A DNA stretch of 64,000 nucleotides. Origin: Ottelia alismoides. Lineage: Eukaryota > Streptophyta > Magnoliopsida > Alismatales > Hydrocharitaceae. A model generated the notes under the pieces. That model searched no databases. It was not told where the DNA came from and saw only the letters and a program-made list of their open reading frames with translations. The position numbers and the translations under genes were made by a program. Below, piece after piece: positions 42,425 to 55,065 of this stretch (position 1 is its first letter; every line of letters begins with the position of its first letter). Where the stretch lies: NCBI GenBank assembly GCA_037367405.1, contig JAZKJV010007248.1:248001-312000 (forward strand). The letters run 5' to 3'.

Positions 42425-42749
42425 AGGCAGTCTTCCTTGACTTGGGGTAGCATATGAGGGTAGTACTTCTAGGCGGAACCTCTCGTCTTCATTTAGTGAA
42501 GGAAGTGCGTCTCAACTTGGTCTGGTTGCCATGAAGTCTAACGACGGGAGTTGTGGGTTGCAATAAAGCTTCAAAAGAGGGATAGTCTACTGGCTCAAGA
42601 GGAAAAACTCCTTGTATATACGCTGCACATGTACATGTTGTATAGATGCACTCGAAAAAAAATGCAAAAAGAAAAGAACTCCAAAAAAGTGGTGGGTCTG
42701 AGAGAAAATGATAATCCCACCGGAGTATGTATATAAGTGCAATAAGCAA
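42425..42749 (-). pseudogene. Antisense reading frame between pol and 3' LTR of A
   Basis: The minus-strand frame from 42749 encodes a hydrophobic stretch, then PLEPVDYPSFEALLQ and a basic tail. An AGA to TGA change stops it at 42489, while the same frame stays open to a conserved TAG in B and C. I do not recognise the product. Antisense ORFs in this position are known in Tat-lineage elements (Grande gene 23, Retand). Confidence 0.3.
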
Positions 42750-43310
42750 AGCTTGGTTTCATGATCCACATGTTGTAGCTTGCAGCAGGGAGACTTGGCT
42801 ACACTGGTCAAGCTCCCAAGGGTACTTGGCTACACTGGCCTTGACCCATTCTCTTCTTCCCCCTCTTCTTGAGCCGGTTGTACTTGAACTTAGAAGGGAA
42901 TACCCCGCTCCTCGAGGAAAGAGTGGCCAGATTGAGGTCATAGAGTTACCTTGTTGGGGAGGGTTGTCAAGTTGCCATTTCTGAGGTGGAGAGCTTAGAC
43001 CTCACTTTCACAGGACAAGAAAAGATTCATGGTCTTCAGGGTTTGTGGTTGATGACTTGTTCTGATCTGGAGCATTGAGGAGTCTTGGTTATAGGATAGT
43101 GGAACTTAGAGGCTGTTAGGTTTTAAGCTTAAGTCTGAATAAGGTTCCGACACATTAATAATCCAAAGATCTGATTGAGCTCCATACCTCAATTTAATGA
43201 AGGCAAGTTTAATAATCAACCTTGATCCATGTACATTCTCTTTTTCTTTTTCTTTCTTTCTTTTTCACTTCTTTTTCAAATAAGTGTTTGCTAAGGGACT
43301 AGCAAAGTAT

Positions 43311-43322
43311 AGTATAGGGGGG
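43311..43322 (+). other. Polypurine tract of element A
   Basis: AGTATAGGGGGG lies directly before the TG of the 3' LTR; it primes plus-strand DNA synthesis. Its sequence matches the 3' arms of the hairpins at 41373-41718. Confidence 0.85.
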
Positions 43323-46300
43323 TGATGAATACCCATTCATCACTCTTTATTCTTATATTTTAGCTACAAAAACCTATGCAAATGCATGTAGATATGTGTA
43401 AATAGGAAAAGTTAGCAAAAGCATGCATGTTTGTAAATATAGATAATTAGCATGTTTTTGTGCAAAAATAAAAGAATAAAGATGAAAAAGAAAAAGAGGG
43501 AAATATTTAGAATAAATATTGAGCAACCTAACCCAAGGGAGGGCTCAGCATGGGCCTGACCGCATAAAAGCCAAGTAGAGGGAGATAGGGGCTCACTTAT
43601 GTATATATTTGTAAATAAATAAATAATATTTTCCTCATCCCAAAAATATGTTTGTATATATTTTGTATATATTTATAAGATATTAAAAACAAAATAAAAA
43701 CTTTAAAATCAAAAAGACCAAAAATACCCTTACACCATGTACATAGACCACCTCTCTTTATCTATTTCACCTTGTAAATAAATTTATTTATTTCTAAAAC
43801 TTTTTGTAAATATTCTGTGTATATATTGTACATAAAATAAATAAAAAGAAGCAAAACAAAAATCAAATAAAAATTACAAAATTAAAAATACAAAAACATA
43901 TTGTACATATACCATGTATATAGTTGCACATAAATAATTATTTAACCTATGTATATAAATAATAAAAATAAAATAAAAATAGCCTTTTATTCCTCATTTT
44001 ATCCTATACATAAATAAAATATAAAATAGGAATAAAAATGTATAAAAATAACTAATTAAAAAGCAAAAATTAAAAATCAATATATGGTATATATACCTAT
44101 GTATAGCTACTATGTATATACCTTATTTTTATTTCCAAAAATTAATTAAAAATCACAAAAAAATAGAAAAAATTAAAACAAAAATATTTTGTGTTTTAAG
44201 TTTTTGAAAATTCGGCCATTTAAAGGCCCAAAAAAATCAAATAAAATTTTAAGCCTTGGCGGGCTCTGATTGGTCCACGGGGGATTGTTGACCCCCGGTC
44301 AACACCTCCCCCAGGACCACCAGAGCCGGATCTGGTTCGCGGACCCATCTTTCCCCATTTATTCCAACCAGACCCGACCTCCATTTGGCTTAATCCCTGG
44401 TCCTAATTGTTCCCCAGGTATCCGGGAATCTCGCCCGACATTCCTCCTAGGGATCCGTGCTCAAACGAGCCGGACCCGATCGATTCTTCCCGGACCTGCA
44501 CCCATATAAAATCTCAGCTCCGCCGCACTTTCTTGCCATCTTTGGCTCTCCACCTTCACTCCCGTGACCTCCATTGCATTCAGCAAGGTGACAGCTTCCG
44601 TCTGCCGTGTTGCAGCGAGGAGGAGGGTGCCCGACCATCGATCCGGCAGTCGTGCGCCGCCGTGCTCCGCCACCTAGCTGGAGCTCGAGCCTCAGGCAGG
44701 GACGACCTTTGAGGCAAAGACCCGGAGTTAGCCACACTCCAGCACAGTCTTCCACTTCGCCCAGGTAACCCTTTCGCCCTTTCATTTCGCGTAATTTCAT
44801 GTTTCGCCCAAATCACATCTCCGACGAGTTCCCCTGATTCCGGCCACATTGCGTACTTTCTCGATCATCGGAACCCACACACACCGTCGCCATCCTCCGA
44901 CGCACGTTCTACGCCCACTCGTTCAACCCAGCTCGCCCCGGAGCTGGGAGTCGAGCTCCCCCATCCCCAGCTCACCGGAGCTCATTCGCACCGACCCACC
45001 AGCCACCTTCACCCCGCTTCTTTGGGTCGAGGCACTTTGCCCTCGACCCGCGAAGCTTTTGGTTCACTTTGCAGGTCCAACGGGAGTCATCTGAGACCCC
45101 CATACGTTCAGACCAGGAGCTCTTCGCCGACGACCTCGCCGGAGCCCCTCCAGGGCTCGGCCGGGCCATCGGACAGTACCAGCAGCTGCGGGACGCCGTC
45201 GCCTATCTTCCCCGATCATCAGGAGCAGCTGAGGAGGACTGCAGCTCACGCACGAGGCCGGCGAAGCTCGCCGGTGGAGTGTTCTTCCACCATCCTCCAG
45301 CACCGTCCGATCAGCCCCCGCTCCCAGTCTGCATCGCCACCGTCCGTTCTTCGAGGAGCAGCAGCCGTCGATCATCGTTAGGGGCTGATCAGGACCGTGC
45401 GAGCAGCGGAGAGAGACACCTGAGGCCATACCCGTTCGATCTTCCACGTGTCCTCTCCAGCACCGTCGATTTGGCTCGAGGTCAGACGAAGAGGAGTGCC
45501 AGCCATCCAGGACCGACCGATCTTCCACGTGGCGCGAATCCAGCCGTCGACGAATAAAGGGGTAAATTACTTAGGCCCCCCTCTTAGTTTGTCTTTTCAG
45601 TCCTAGTCCTGTAAATATTTTAGTTATTTTATTTACGTAGGGTAATTTGCACTAAGGACCTTGTGCTTGTTTTTATTTGCAATTATACCCCTGTGTATGT
45701 GAGCCCACGTGCTTCGTCACGTGTTTATTGGGTTATTTGCATTTATTGTCCTGTAGTTCTGATGGGTTAATGAATCAATGCTAACTTTTTGGTAATTGCA
45801 TTTATGCCCCTGTGAGTGTTGTTTATGCGCATGTGCGGATTTTAGTGGGATTTTTGCATCCAAGCCCCTGGACTTTTGGTACGAGTTACCAAAAGGTCCA
45901 GGAACTTGGTTTTTATTACCAAAAGGCCCCTGAGTGCCCCAGGCACGCGCCACGCGCGTGATTTGCTGGGATTTTTGCACCTTGGCCCCCAGAGCTTTGG
46001 GTATTTGCACTTACGTCCCTGTGCACAGTGCCCCCTTCTTGATTTTTGAATAAATATCAAACCACCTCCAAATTCGATGAAAATTTGACACATGGTTCCT
46101 GCCATGTTGTTGGATTTTTGAGAATTTTTGAGGACATTTTTTATTTTATTTAGTATTTTTAAAAAATTCAAAAACCTCCTTTTTAGCTACTGTCTAGGTT
46201 TAAAAATACCAAAAAAAATATAAAATCACCTCTAAAAATTCTAAAAAAATTAGCTACTGTTTCTTGCTTGTTGTTTGATTTTCTAGCCAATTTTGGCTAT

Positions 46301-46987
46301 TTTTCATCACTTAAAAACCCTAAAAATCTAAAAACCCTTAAAAACTCCTAAAAATTATAATAAATAACCTAAAAACCCAAAAACAATAATCTCGGTGCCC
46401 AAATTTTCCTTATTTTATTTAGAATATAGGAAAATTACCTCCAGAACCTGTTGTGATCCTTAGATATTTGATTTGAGGGTTTTGGTTCTGGCTGGACAGT
46501 ACCCAGCATTTCTAGCACTGTTTGATTTTTAGAAAATAAATTACACTTTATAAAAATCTCAAAAATTCACCAAAAACACTTAAAAACTTAAAAAACATAA
46601 AAACAATTTTTCTTGAATTTTTGATTGATTTTTGGTGTGTTAAATAAATTGCTTAAGTTGGCTTGATTTTGCTTTTCTTTACTTCTCTTCACATTTTAAA
46701 AATCCAAAAAAATACAAAAATTATTAAAAACCACTAAAAAACACTTTTCTTTTATTTTATCTTATTTTTACTACTTCGTAGGCCCTAGGCCAATCCGTGC
46801 TCCTTGAGTTCGACCCTGGGAGCTATACCAGGTTAATCCTATAGCTAGACCGCTCTTCTTTGTTTTGATTGATTTGATCTATTCTGAGTGGTTATTTTTC
46901 TTGATACACGCATTCGAGTGACTGAGGTCGCAACGACCTCATTTCCATACCTTCCCCTCAGTTGTTCGACACTTTTGCGGGTTATCA
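43323..46987 (+). mobile_element. 3' LTR of element A (3,665 bp)
   Basis: It is the same length as the 5' LTR, offset by exactly 14,147. I noted about 25-30 substitutions by eye, mostly transitions. TATA box 44505-44511, intron 44765-45074, terminal hairpin 46924-46940. Confidence 0.96.
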
Positions 46988-46992
46988 GGAGT
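46988..46992 (+). repeat. Target-site duplication of element A, right copy (GGAGT)
   Basis: Identical to 29171-29175; element B's integrase resumes here. Confidence 0.96.
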
Positions 46993-47681
46993 CTCATTTC
47001 ATAAACGACCAGGTGAAGGCCCTTGCTAGCGAGTTCGGCATAGACCATCGAGTTGCCACTCCATACCATCCACAGACGAATGGTCTAGCCGAGGTGTCAA
47101 ACAGGGAGATCAAGACTATATTGCAGAAAGTCGCCCGCCCTGACCGAAAGGATTGGTCACAGCTTTTGGACTCGGTCTTGTGGGCATATAGGACGTCTTT
47201 CAAGACACCGTTGGGCACATCTCCCTTTCGCCTCGTTTATGGCAAGCCGTGCCATTTACCTGTTGAGTTGAGGCACAGGTCACTTTGGGCAGTTACAGGT
47301 ATTCTTTTGGATCCAGATAGTGTAGGAGACCAGAGGAGGGCAGAGTTAGCAGCCCTGGAGGAGCTTCATGATACCGCCTTCTCAAACAGCCTATAGTACA
47401 AGGAGAGAGTGAAGGAGTGGCATGATTCTCATATCAGCCACAAGCATTTTGAGCCTGGATAGAGAGTATGGTTGTTTGATGCTAGGCTTCGTCTATTTCC
47501 AGGGAAGCTACAGAGCAAATGGAAGGGACCTTATCTTGTGAGAAAGGTACATGACAATGGGAGCATTGATATATCTGAGTTGTCTTCTGAGAGTACCTTT
47601 CGAGTGAACGGCCAGCAACTCAAGCCATTTCTAGATCATGAGCTGCGGGTCGTTGATGTTGCCCCTATTCATTTCGCGTGA
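46988..47681 (+). pseudogene. Element B integrase, second part
   Basis: This continues B's integrase after the A insertion: SHFINDQ, then [17 protein letters not shown] with the catalytic Glu, and the C-terminal KWKGPYLVRKV segment, ending IHFA at a TGA. Two CAG to TAG stops are at 47394 and 47460. Joined to the part ending at 29175, the frame is continuous apart from these stops. The Gly-Gly after the second catalytic Asp reads Gly-Glu across the join. Confidence 0.93.
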
Positions 47682-49741
47682 GATGTGGTCTCTTGACTCA
47701 CATCTATTGCATCTCACGCCTGATTATCACTGTTCTCCCGACCTGTATAGATCCAGATGTCCATATCATTCCATTCTTCAGTCCACATCCCTTTCCTCAT
47801 CTTTTGATTATGTTATACTTAGGGTGTACTTTACCCTAAGTATAGGGGGGATGTAGGACCTTTGAGTATTCTTTTGATTCTCTTTTACCCATGTTTTTGC
47901 TGCCTATACTTAGGGATATTTCACCCTAAGTATAGGGGGTAAGACCCTGTACATTCTTCACTCGACTTTCCCTTAGTGTACAACCAGCTATACTTAGGAT
48001 TATTTGATCCTAAGTATAGGGGGAAAAGCCGAGATCCTCTTGATTTCTATTCTTTCATTCATCTTTGTATATAGCCATTCTTTTCACATCCCTATACTAA
48101 GCACGAGTTATGTCTTCTTCATCGCTCTTGACTCTGAGGAAATCGTTCGAGCTAAGTATAGGGGGGAGTGTATATATTTCATATATACTTTAGCCATAAC
48201 TCATACTTTGTGTGAGTGTGTTAATTAATAAAATTGCTATATACTCAAAAATCCATAAAAATTAAAATTTTTCCCTGTAAATAATCATTCTTTTATTTGC
48301 ACATACATAGCTATTGTACAAATTATTTTTGTAAAAATGTTTTCAAAAACTTTTTTTGTGTAAATATGTGTATATCAAAATTATGTATATAGTACAAAAT
48401 ATTTCTAGAATGTTTTGAAAATCAAAAGTTTGCAAAAACCTTGTGTAAATTTGTGTAAATATTTTGCAAAACTTGCATTCATGCATACATCCATGACTTC
48501 AAAACATTTTTCAAAAATTTTGCATTTGTGTAAATATTGTGTAAATAGCATCTTTGTATATATTTGTATAGTTTTTCCTGGATTATAGTTGACATTTAAA
48601 CTAGCCTGGAATTAAATTGGGAAATGGAGCTTGATTAAGATCTTAATCCACCTAATCATAAGAGGAACCTTATAGGGCTTAGGGTTAAGGCTTTTCAGGT
48701 CCATGGTGACTTATTCTTTGAGTCCACTAGGCTATGATTACATGTCGTCTCAATGAGCCTAAGTAGAGCACTTAACAACACACACATGACTCGTATAGAC
48801 AATGGCTTTACTTGGACACCGCACTTAGCACCGAGCTCTCTACGGATGAGGTGGTGAGGAGGCAGTCTTCCTTGACTTGGGGTAGCATATGAGGGTAGTA
48901 CTTCTAAACGGAACCTCTCTTCTTCTTTTAGTGAAGGAAGTGTGTCTCAACTTGGTCTGGTTGCCATGAGGTCTAACGACAGGAGTTGTGGGTTGCAATA
49001 ATGCTTCAAAAGAGGGATAGTCTACTGGCTCAAGAGGAAAAACTCCTTGTATATATGCTGCACATGTATATGTTGTATAGATGCACTTAAAAAATGCAAA
49101 AAGAAAATAACTCCAAAAAAGTGGTGGGTCTGATAGAAAATGATAATCCCACCGGAGTATGTATATAGTGCAATAAGCAAAGCTTGAGATTCATGTCCTA
49201 CCTTATGTAGCTTGCAGCAGGGAGACATAGCTACACTGGTTGAGCTCCCAAGGATACATGGCTACACTGGCCATGGTCCATTCTCTTCTTCCTCCTCTTC
49301 TTGAGCCGGTTGAACTTGAACTTAGAAGGGAATACCCCGCTCCTTGAGGAAAGAGTGGCCAGATTGAGGTCATAGAGTTACCTTGTTAGGGAGGATTGTC
49401 AAGTTGCCACTTCTGAGGTGGAGAGCTAGATCTCACTTACACAGTACAAGGAAAGATTCATAGTCTTCAGGGTTTGTGTATGATGACTTGTTCTGATCTG
49501 GATTATTGAGGAGTCTTGATTATAGATTAGTGGATCTTAGAGGCTGTTGAGTTTTAAACTTAAGTTCAAATAAGGTTCTGACACATTAGTAATCCAAAGA
49601 TCTGATCGAGCTCCATAATTCAATTTAATGAAGGCAAGTTTAATAACCAACCTTGATCCATGCATTTTCTCCTCTTTTTCTTTTTCTTTCTCTTTTTCAC
49701 TTCTTTTTCAAATAAGTGTTTGCTAAGGGACTAGCAAAGTT
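47682..49741 (+). other. Noncoding region of B between pol and the 3' LTR
   Basis: It has the same plan as in A: three hairpins (47814-47844, 47903-47936, 47988-48019, the last with 13-bp perfect arms where A has a mismatch), a TGTANATA field, the GATTAAGATCTTAATC palindrome (about 48640), and the antisense frame (about 48830-49020, open to the conserved TAG; a shortened A run near 49090 shifts its upstream half). Confidence 0.78.
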
Positions 49742-49754
49742 AAGTATAGGGGGG
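49742..49754 (+). other. Polypurine tract of element B
   Basis: AAGTATAGGGGGG directly before the TGATGAATACCC start of the 3' LTR. Confidence 0.85.
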
Positions 49755-51383
49755 TGATGAATACCCATTCATCACTCTTTATTCTTTTATTTTAGCTACA
49801 AAACCTTTGCCAAACACATGTATATTTTTGTAAATATCAAGAATTATCAAAAAGCATGCATTGTATAAAATTAAATAATTATCATGTTTTTGTGCATAAA
49901 TAAAAGAATAAAGAGACAAAAGAAAAAGAGGGAGATATTTAGAATAAATATTGAGCAACCTAATCCCAAGGGAGGGCTCAGCATGGGCCTGACCGCATAA
50001 AAGCCAGAGTAGAGGGAGATAAGGAAGCTCATGTGTGTAAATATACATGTATATAAAATAAAAATACTTTCCTCTAAAATTAAAAATAAAAATGGGTTTG
50101 TATATATGTGTAAATATTTGTAAATATTAAATTAAAATAAAAATGAGAAAAAGAAAAGAAAATTAAAAAGAAAATAAAAATGCTTCCTCATTGTATATAC
50201 ACCTTGTATATAGAACATTTCATCTATTTATTTATCCCTATAAATAAATAAATCAAAATTCCATAAAAATTGTATATATTCTACATTCCATGGTGTAAAT
50301 AAATATAATAAAAACCATAAAAAATAAAATAAAAAGAAGAAAAACAAAAATCAAAAGAAACATTGTATATATACCATATATGTATATAAATAAACCTATT
50401 TATTTACTCCTTGTAAATAATTAATAAAAATAAAAAAATATACTTTTATTCCAAATTTTATTAAGTAAATAAAAAATATAAAATTGGAATAAAAATGTAC
50501 AAAAACAAGTAATTAAAAATCAAAAATCAAAAAGACAATATTGTATGTATACCTATATATTATACTATATTGTACATACCTTATTTTTATTTCAAAAAAA
50601 TAAATAAAAATCACAAAAAATAGTTTATAAATAAATAAATATTTTTCATGTTTTGAGTTTTTCTTAATTCAGCCATTTACCATTTTTATTGAATTTCCAA
50701 ATCTTTTACATGTGGTCGCATCCCATTGGTCTGCGGGGGATGTTGACCCCCCGGTCAACTCCCCCCCTGGACCACTGCCCCGCGGATCTGCATGCCCGAC
50801 CCGATTTCTCCCATTTATTGCGCGTCGATCCGATCGCCAATCATCGAAACCCCAGGTCCTAATCAACCACCGTTCATCCCTAATCCACGCCCGGGGTGTA
50901 TTTAAGGGGTCCGAGCTCCGATAAGCTCGCCCGACCCTCTCTTAGTCGGACCCCTAGTCGTATTTAAGCCGAGCTCCGCCCGCACTTTCACTCATCTTTG
51001 GCTCCGCTCTTTCCATCCCAGGACCTCCACCACCATCTCCTAAGTGACAGCAAGCGATTGGCGGTGTCGCAGTGTGGAGGAGGAGTCCCGAGCATCGATT
51101 CGGTAGCCTTGCGCCGCCGTGCGCCGCCCCCTACGTGGTGCTCGAGCCTCGGGCATCGACGGCCCTCGAGGCAAGGACCTAGAGCCTCAGCAGCTTGTCC
51201 CCAGTCGACCTCGACCATCAGGTAACCTTAGTTCCCTTTAGTTTTAGCTAATTTTGAATTACGCCTAAATCGCACCGTCTCCTTCGACCTTTGATTCCGA
51301 CCACACCAGTCACCTTCTCGATCATCGGAATCCACCCTCACGCTCGCGAGCCTTCTCCACACGTTCTTCACCCATTCGCCCCC
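49755..51383 (+). mobile_element. 3' LTR of element B, cut by element C
   Basis: It matches B's 5' LTR from its first base to about the equivalent of 19633, including the TATA box (50961-50967) and the intron donor at about 51222. It stops at 51383 where C begins; the rest lies beyond the window. More differences are seen per length than between A's two LTRs. Confidence 0.93.
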
Positions 51384-53294
51384 TGATGACACGAAAATGC
51401 GAGCGAGCGAGGTAATCAGGTATATCTAAGATGGTCGTCGCGACCTCAATCGCCCGGGTGTGTCAATCAAGAAAAATAGACCACCAATATAAGATAAAAT
51501 CAAATCGAAATCAATAGCGGTCTTGCTATTATTTTAACCTGGTATAGCGACCAGGGTCGAACACAAGGAGCACGAAATGGCCTCACGGCCTACGAAGTAG
51601 TCAAAAAGGAAACAAAAGAAAAGAAAAGGGTATTTTTGGTGGTTTTTAATTCTTTTTATAATTTTTTGGATTTTTAATTAATTAAGAAACTAAAGAAAAC
51701 AATCAAACAAGGCAATTCAACTATTTATTTAATGCTCTAAAAATCAACCAAAATTTAAATAAAAATGTTTTTGTGTATTTTATAATTTTTACTGTTTTTA
51801 GTGAATTTTTGGGATTTTTCTGATTTTTATTTAATTTTCTAAAAATGAAAAAATGCAAAAAGATAAAAACAATGTCCAGCCAAGCTTAAGGGGTTTAGAT
51901 AAAATATCTAAAAACCCCCAAAAAGCCTAGAGGTAATTTTCCTGTATAGTAAACACTACAAAGAAAATTCAGCCACTGGATTTATGATTTTTGGGTTTTT
52001 AAATTATTTGTTATAATTTTTAGGAGTTTTTAGGTGTTTTTCAATTTTTATGAGTTTTCTATAATGAAAAATAGCCAAAATTGGCTAGAAAATCAAGCAC
52101 GAAAAAAGAAACAGTAGGTATTTTTTTTTTGATTTTTAGATGAGCTTTAATATTTTTTGTGATTTTCAAAGTCAAACAGTAACGAAAATTAATGTTTTTG
52201 AATTTTTAAAAATATCAAATCAAAAAAAAAGTCTCCAAAAATCCCAGAAAATTTTACACTATGGCAGTAGCCATGTGTCCAATTTTCGTTGGATTTGGAG
52301 TTGGATTGCTATTTTATTCAAAAATAGAAAGTTGGTACTGTGCACAGGGACCGGAGTGCAAATACCAAGAGTTCTGAGGGGTCTGGTGCAAAATACCCAG
52401 GAAAACACGTGCGTCGTGCGTGCCTGGGGCACTCAGGGACCTAAATGTAATAAAAACTAAGTCCTAGGACTATTTGGTAACAGGTACCAAAAGTCCCAGG
52501 GCTAGTTTGCAATAAACCCAAAAATAAACGCACATGCACTATTAAATTACGCACAGGGGTATAAATGCAATAATCCAAAACTATTCATTCATTCCATAAC
52601 ATCTCAGAACTACAAGGTATAAAGTGCAAATAGCCCAGAAAACCACGTGTCGAAGCACGTGCTACACCATACACAGGGGCATAAATGCGAACGAAATAAA
52701 GTGCAGGGTCCTCAATGCAATTGTACCAAAAACTAAACAACTAGATAACGTATTTACAGGACTAAATGCTAAATAAAAGAAAAAGGAGGGCCTAAGGGTA
52801 AATTACCCTTTATTAAGTCGAGCCGATGGATGAGCGCCACGTGGTAGATCAACGGTCAGGATGCGGGTGGCGCTCCAAATCTGGGCTCCTCGCGATGATC
52901 GGACGGCTGGGGCTTCACCACGTGCTGGATCCGACGGTGAAGACGCGTCGCGGCTCAGCCTCGCTAGATCAACGGTGGAGATCGTCCCCCGAAGGATCTG
53001 GCGGTCAGGGACGCTCCTCAAATGGATGGGCACGATCAAATCTGGAGCGCGGGGGTGATCGGACGATGGGAGAAGGTCCTGGAAGAACTGGCCTCCGGCG
53101 AACTTCGCCGAGGTCGTGACGGAGCTGGCCTCCTCCTGGGATCCCTCTGATGATCGGAAAAGGAGCGTGGAAGGCTTCCGCGTCTGTTGGAGGTCTCCGA
53201 TGACCCAGCCGAGCTCTGGAGAGCTCCGGCAAGGTCGGCGGAGGCGGAGCTACTGGACCCAATGGTCCAAGCCCTCAGATGGGCTTGGATGAAC

Positions 53295-53604
53295 CTGCAA
53301 AGTAAACCAGAAAGCTCGCGGGTCGAGGGCAAACTGCCTCGACCCCGTTAGGCGTGGTGAAGGTGGTCGGGGGTCGGTGTGGGCGAGCTCCGGTGAGGGT
53401 GTGGACGGAGGAGCTCGAGCCCCAGCTCCTGTGCGAGCTGGGTTGAATGGGAGTGCGAAGAATATGCGCGGGAGGAAGGCGGAGACGATGATAGATTCCG
53501 ATGGTCGAGCGGAACAGTGGGATGGTCGGAATCAGCGAGAAACGACGGCGAAGCGAATTGGGGGAAATCTGAAATTAACGAAAAGGAAAAGGAACTGGGT
53601 CTAC
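53295..53604 (-). other. Putative LTR intron of element C (310 nt)
   Basis: The donor is CCCAG|GTAGAC, the acceptor TTTGCAG|GTTC, 260 nt after the TATA box. The hairpin GGGTCGAGG/CCTCGACCC is at 53320-53345. Confidence 0.56.
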
Positions 53605-53857
53605 CTGGGTGGAGGAATGGACTGTGGGCGATCTTGCGAAGCTCTGGGTCCTCGCCTCAAGGAGCGTCGACCTCCGAGGCTCGAGCTCCTGCTCTGGGCG
53701 GAGCACGGCGGTGGTGACTCGCCGGATCAGTGGTCTGAACGCCATCTCCTCGCTGCGACAGCACCTGGAGCGAGTTGTCACTCTCACTTGAGCACTGGAG
53801 GTCACTGGGGGTGGAACGAATGAACCAAAGATAGGAAATGGAGTGGCGGAGCTCGAG

Positions 53858-53864
53858 CTTTATA
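53858..53864 (-). promoter_or_regulatory. TATA box of element C LTR
   Basis: TATAAAG on the minus strand within CACCGTATAAAGCTCGAGC, positioned as in A and B. Confidence 0.6.
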
Positions 53865-55052
53865 CGGTGGAGGGTCCGGGAAGATGAGGTCGGGTAGGGC
53901 AATGGAAGGCGCGGATCTCAAGGCGGGGGCTCCGGTGAGGGTCTCGGATATAGCGGGAATGAATTGGACCCGGGATTTAGGTGAGAAGGGATCGGGTTTA
54001 GGTGCGAAATTAGGGAGAAGTCGGGTCGGGCACCTAATACCCGTGGGAAGTGGTCCTGGGGGGGAGTTGACCGGGCGGTCAACAATCCCCTGGACCAATA
54101 GGAAGCTGCCACCTGGAAATTATTTGGAAATTAGATTAAAAATAGCAAATGGCTTATTTAATTAAAACTCAAAACATGAAATATTTTTGTTTTAATATTT
54201 TCTATTTTTTTGTGATTTTTAATTAATTTTTCAAAGTAAAAATAAGGTATTTACACTATATAGGTATATATAATATAGGGTTTTTAATTTTGATTTTTAA
54301 TTTGTTATTTTTATACAATTTTATTCCCATTTTATATTTTATTTATTTATATCATAAAATTAGGAATAAAAAGATATTTTTATTTTATTTTTATTATTTA
54401 TATACATAGGTGAAATAAATAGATAGGTACATTTATATACATGGTATATTCACAATAGTATTTTTGAATTTAATTTTGTTCCTTTTATTTTATTTTTGTT
54501 TTAGTTGTTTTTATTTTATTTATTTACATCATATAATATAGAATATTTACAAATTTTTTGGAAATTAATTTTATTTATTTATAAGGCTAAATAAATAGGG
54601 ATGAGTGGACTATATACAAGGTGACTATGTACATGAGTGGTGTTTTTGTTTTCTTTTTAATTTTCTATTTTTATCTTGATTTTATATTTATAGATATATA
54701 CAAATATTTACAAATCTCTTTTAATCTATTTTTGGGAGGAAAATATTTTTATTTTATTTACATAAATATTTACACACATGAGCCCCTATCTCCCTCTACT
54801 TTGGCTTTTATGCGGTCAGGCCCATGCTGAGCCCTCCCTTGGGTTAGGTTGCTCAATATTTATTCTAAATATTTCCCTCTTTTTTCTTTTTAATCTTTAT
54901 TCTTTTATTTTTGCACAAAAACATGCTAATTATAGGTTTTTACATAATGCATGCTTTTGGTAATTATTTATATTTACAACTATGTACATGCATTTGCAAA
55001 GCTTTTTGTAGCTAAAATATAAGAATAAAGAGTGATGAATGAGTATTCATCA

Positions 55053-55065
55053 CCCCCCTATACTT
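55053..55065 (-). other. Polypurine tract of element C
   Basis: On the minus strand it reads TAAGTATAGGGGGG-type sequence directly before the LTR start. Confidence 0.83.

Larger units (their letters stand above)
41242..43310 (+). other. Noncoding region of A between pol and the 3' LTR
   Basis: It has three parts: a hairpin cassette (41373-41762), an AT-rich TGTANATA-rich stretch (41800-42135), and a conserved part (42160-43300) that contains the palindrome GATTAAGATCTTAATC and an antisense reading frame. No sense-strand envelope-like ORF is visible. Confidence 0.8.
29176..46987 (+). mobile_element. Element A: near-intact Athila LTR retrotransposon, 17,812 bp
   Basis: This is a complete element: two LTRs of exactly 3,665 bp (29176-32840 and 43323-46987), TG...CA ends, 5-bp target duplication, tRNA-Asp primer-binding site, gag, pol with all catalytic residues, and a polypurine tract. 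By eye the LTRs differ at about 25-30 positions without net length change, so it is young. A single TAG at 35923 lies between gag and the rest of the frame. No envelope-like ORF is present on the sense strand in the 2 kb after pol. Confidence 0.97.
18005..51383 (+). mobile_element. Element B: Athila LTR retrotransposon split by A and truncated by C
   Basis: The 5' LTR is 18005-21596, PBS 21600-21617, gag-pol 23117-29175 and 46988-47681, polypurine tract 49742-49754, and a partial 3' LTR 49755-51383. Element A sits inside its integrase gene and element C inside its 3' LTR. The two LTR parts differ at clearly more positions over their shared start than A's LTR pair, which fits the nesting order. 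It is a dead copy with many stops, mostly CAG to TAG. Confidence 0.92.
51384..55052 (-). mobile_element. 3' LTR of element C (3,669 bp)
   Basis: On the minus strand it starts TGATGAATACTCATTCATCA (55052) and ends ...TCGTGTCATCA (51384). It holds the TGTANATA field (about 54240-55000), a TATA box, intron, CACGTG and GATC-N-GACGG words (52800-53080), U5 repeats (about 52240-52780) and a terminal hairpin near 51440. Confidence 0.92.

Noticed and set aside
41242..43310. Envelope-like sense ORF after pol, as in Athila4 and Calypso elements
   Set aside because: No sense frame over about 80 codons with signal peptide or membrane segments is present in A, B or C in this region.
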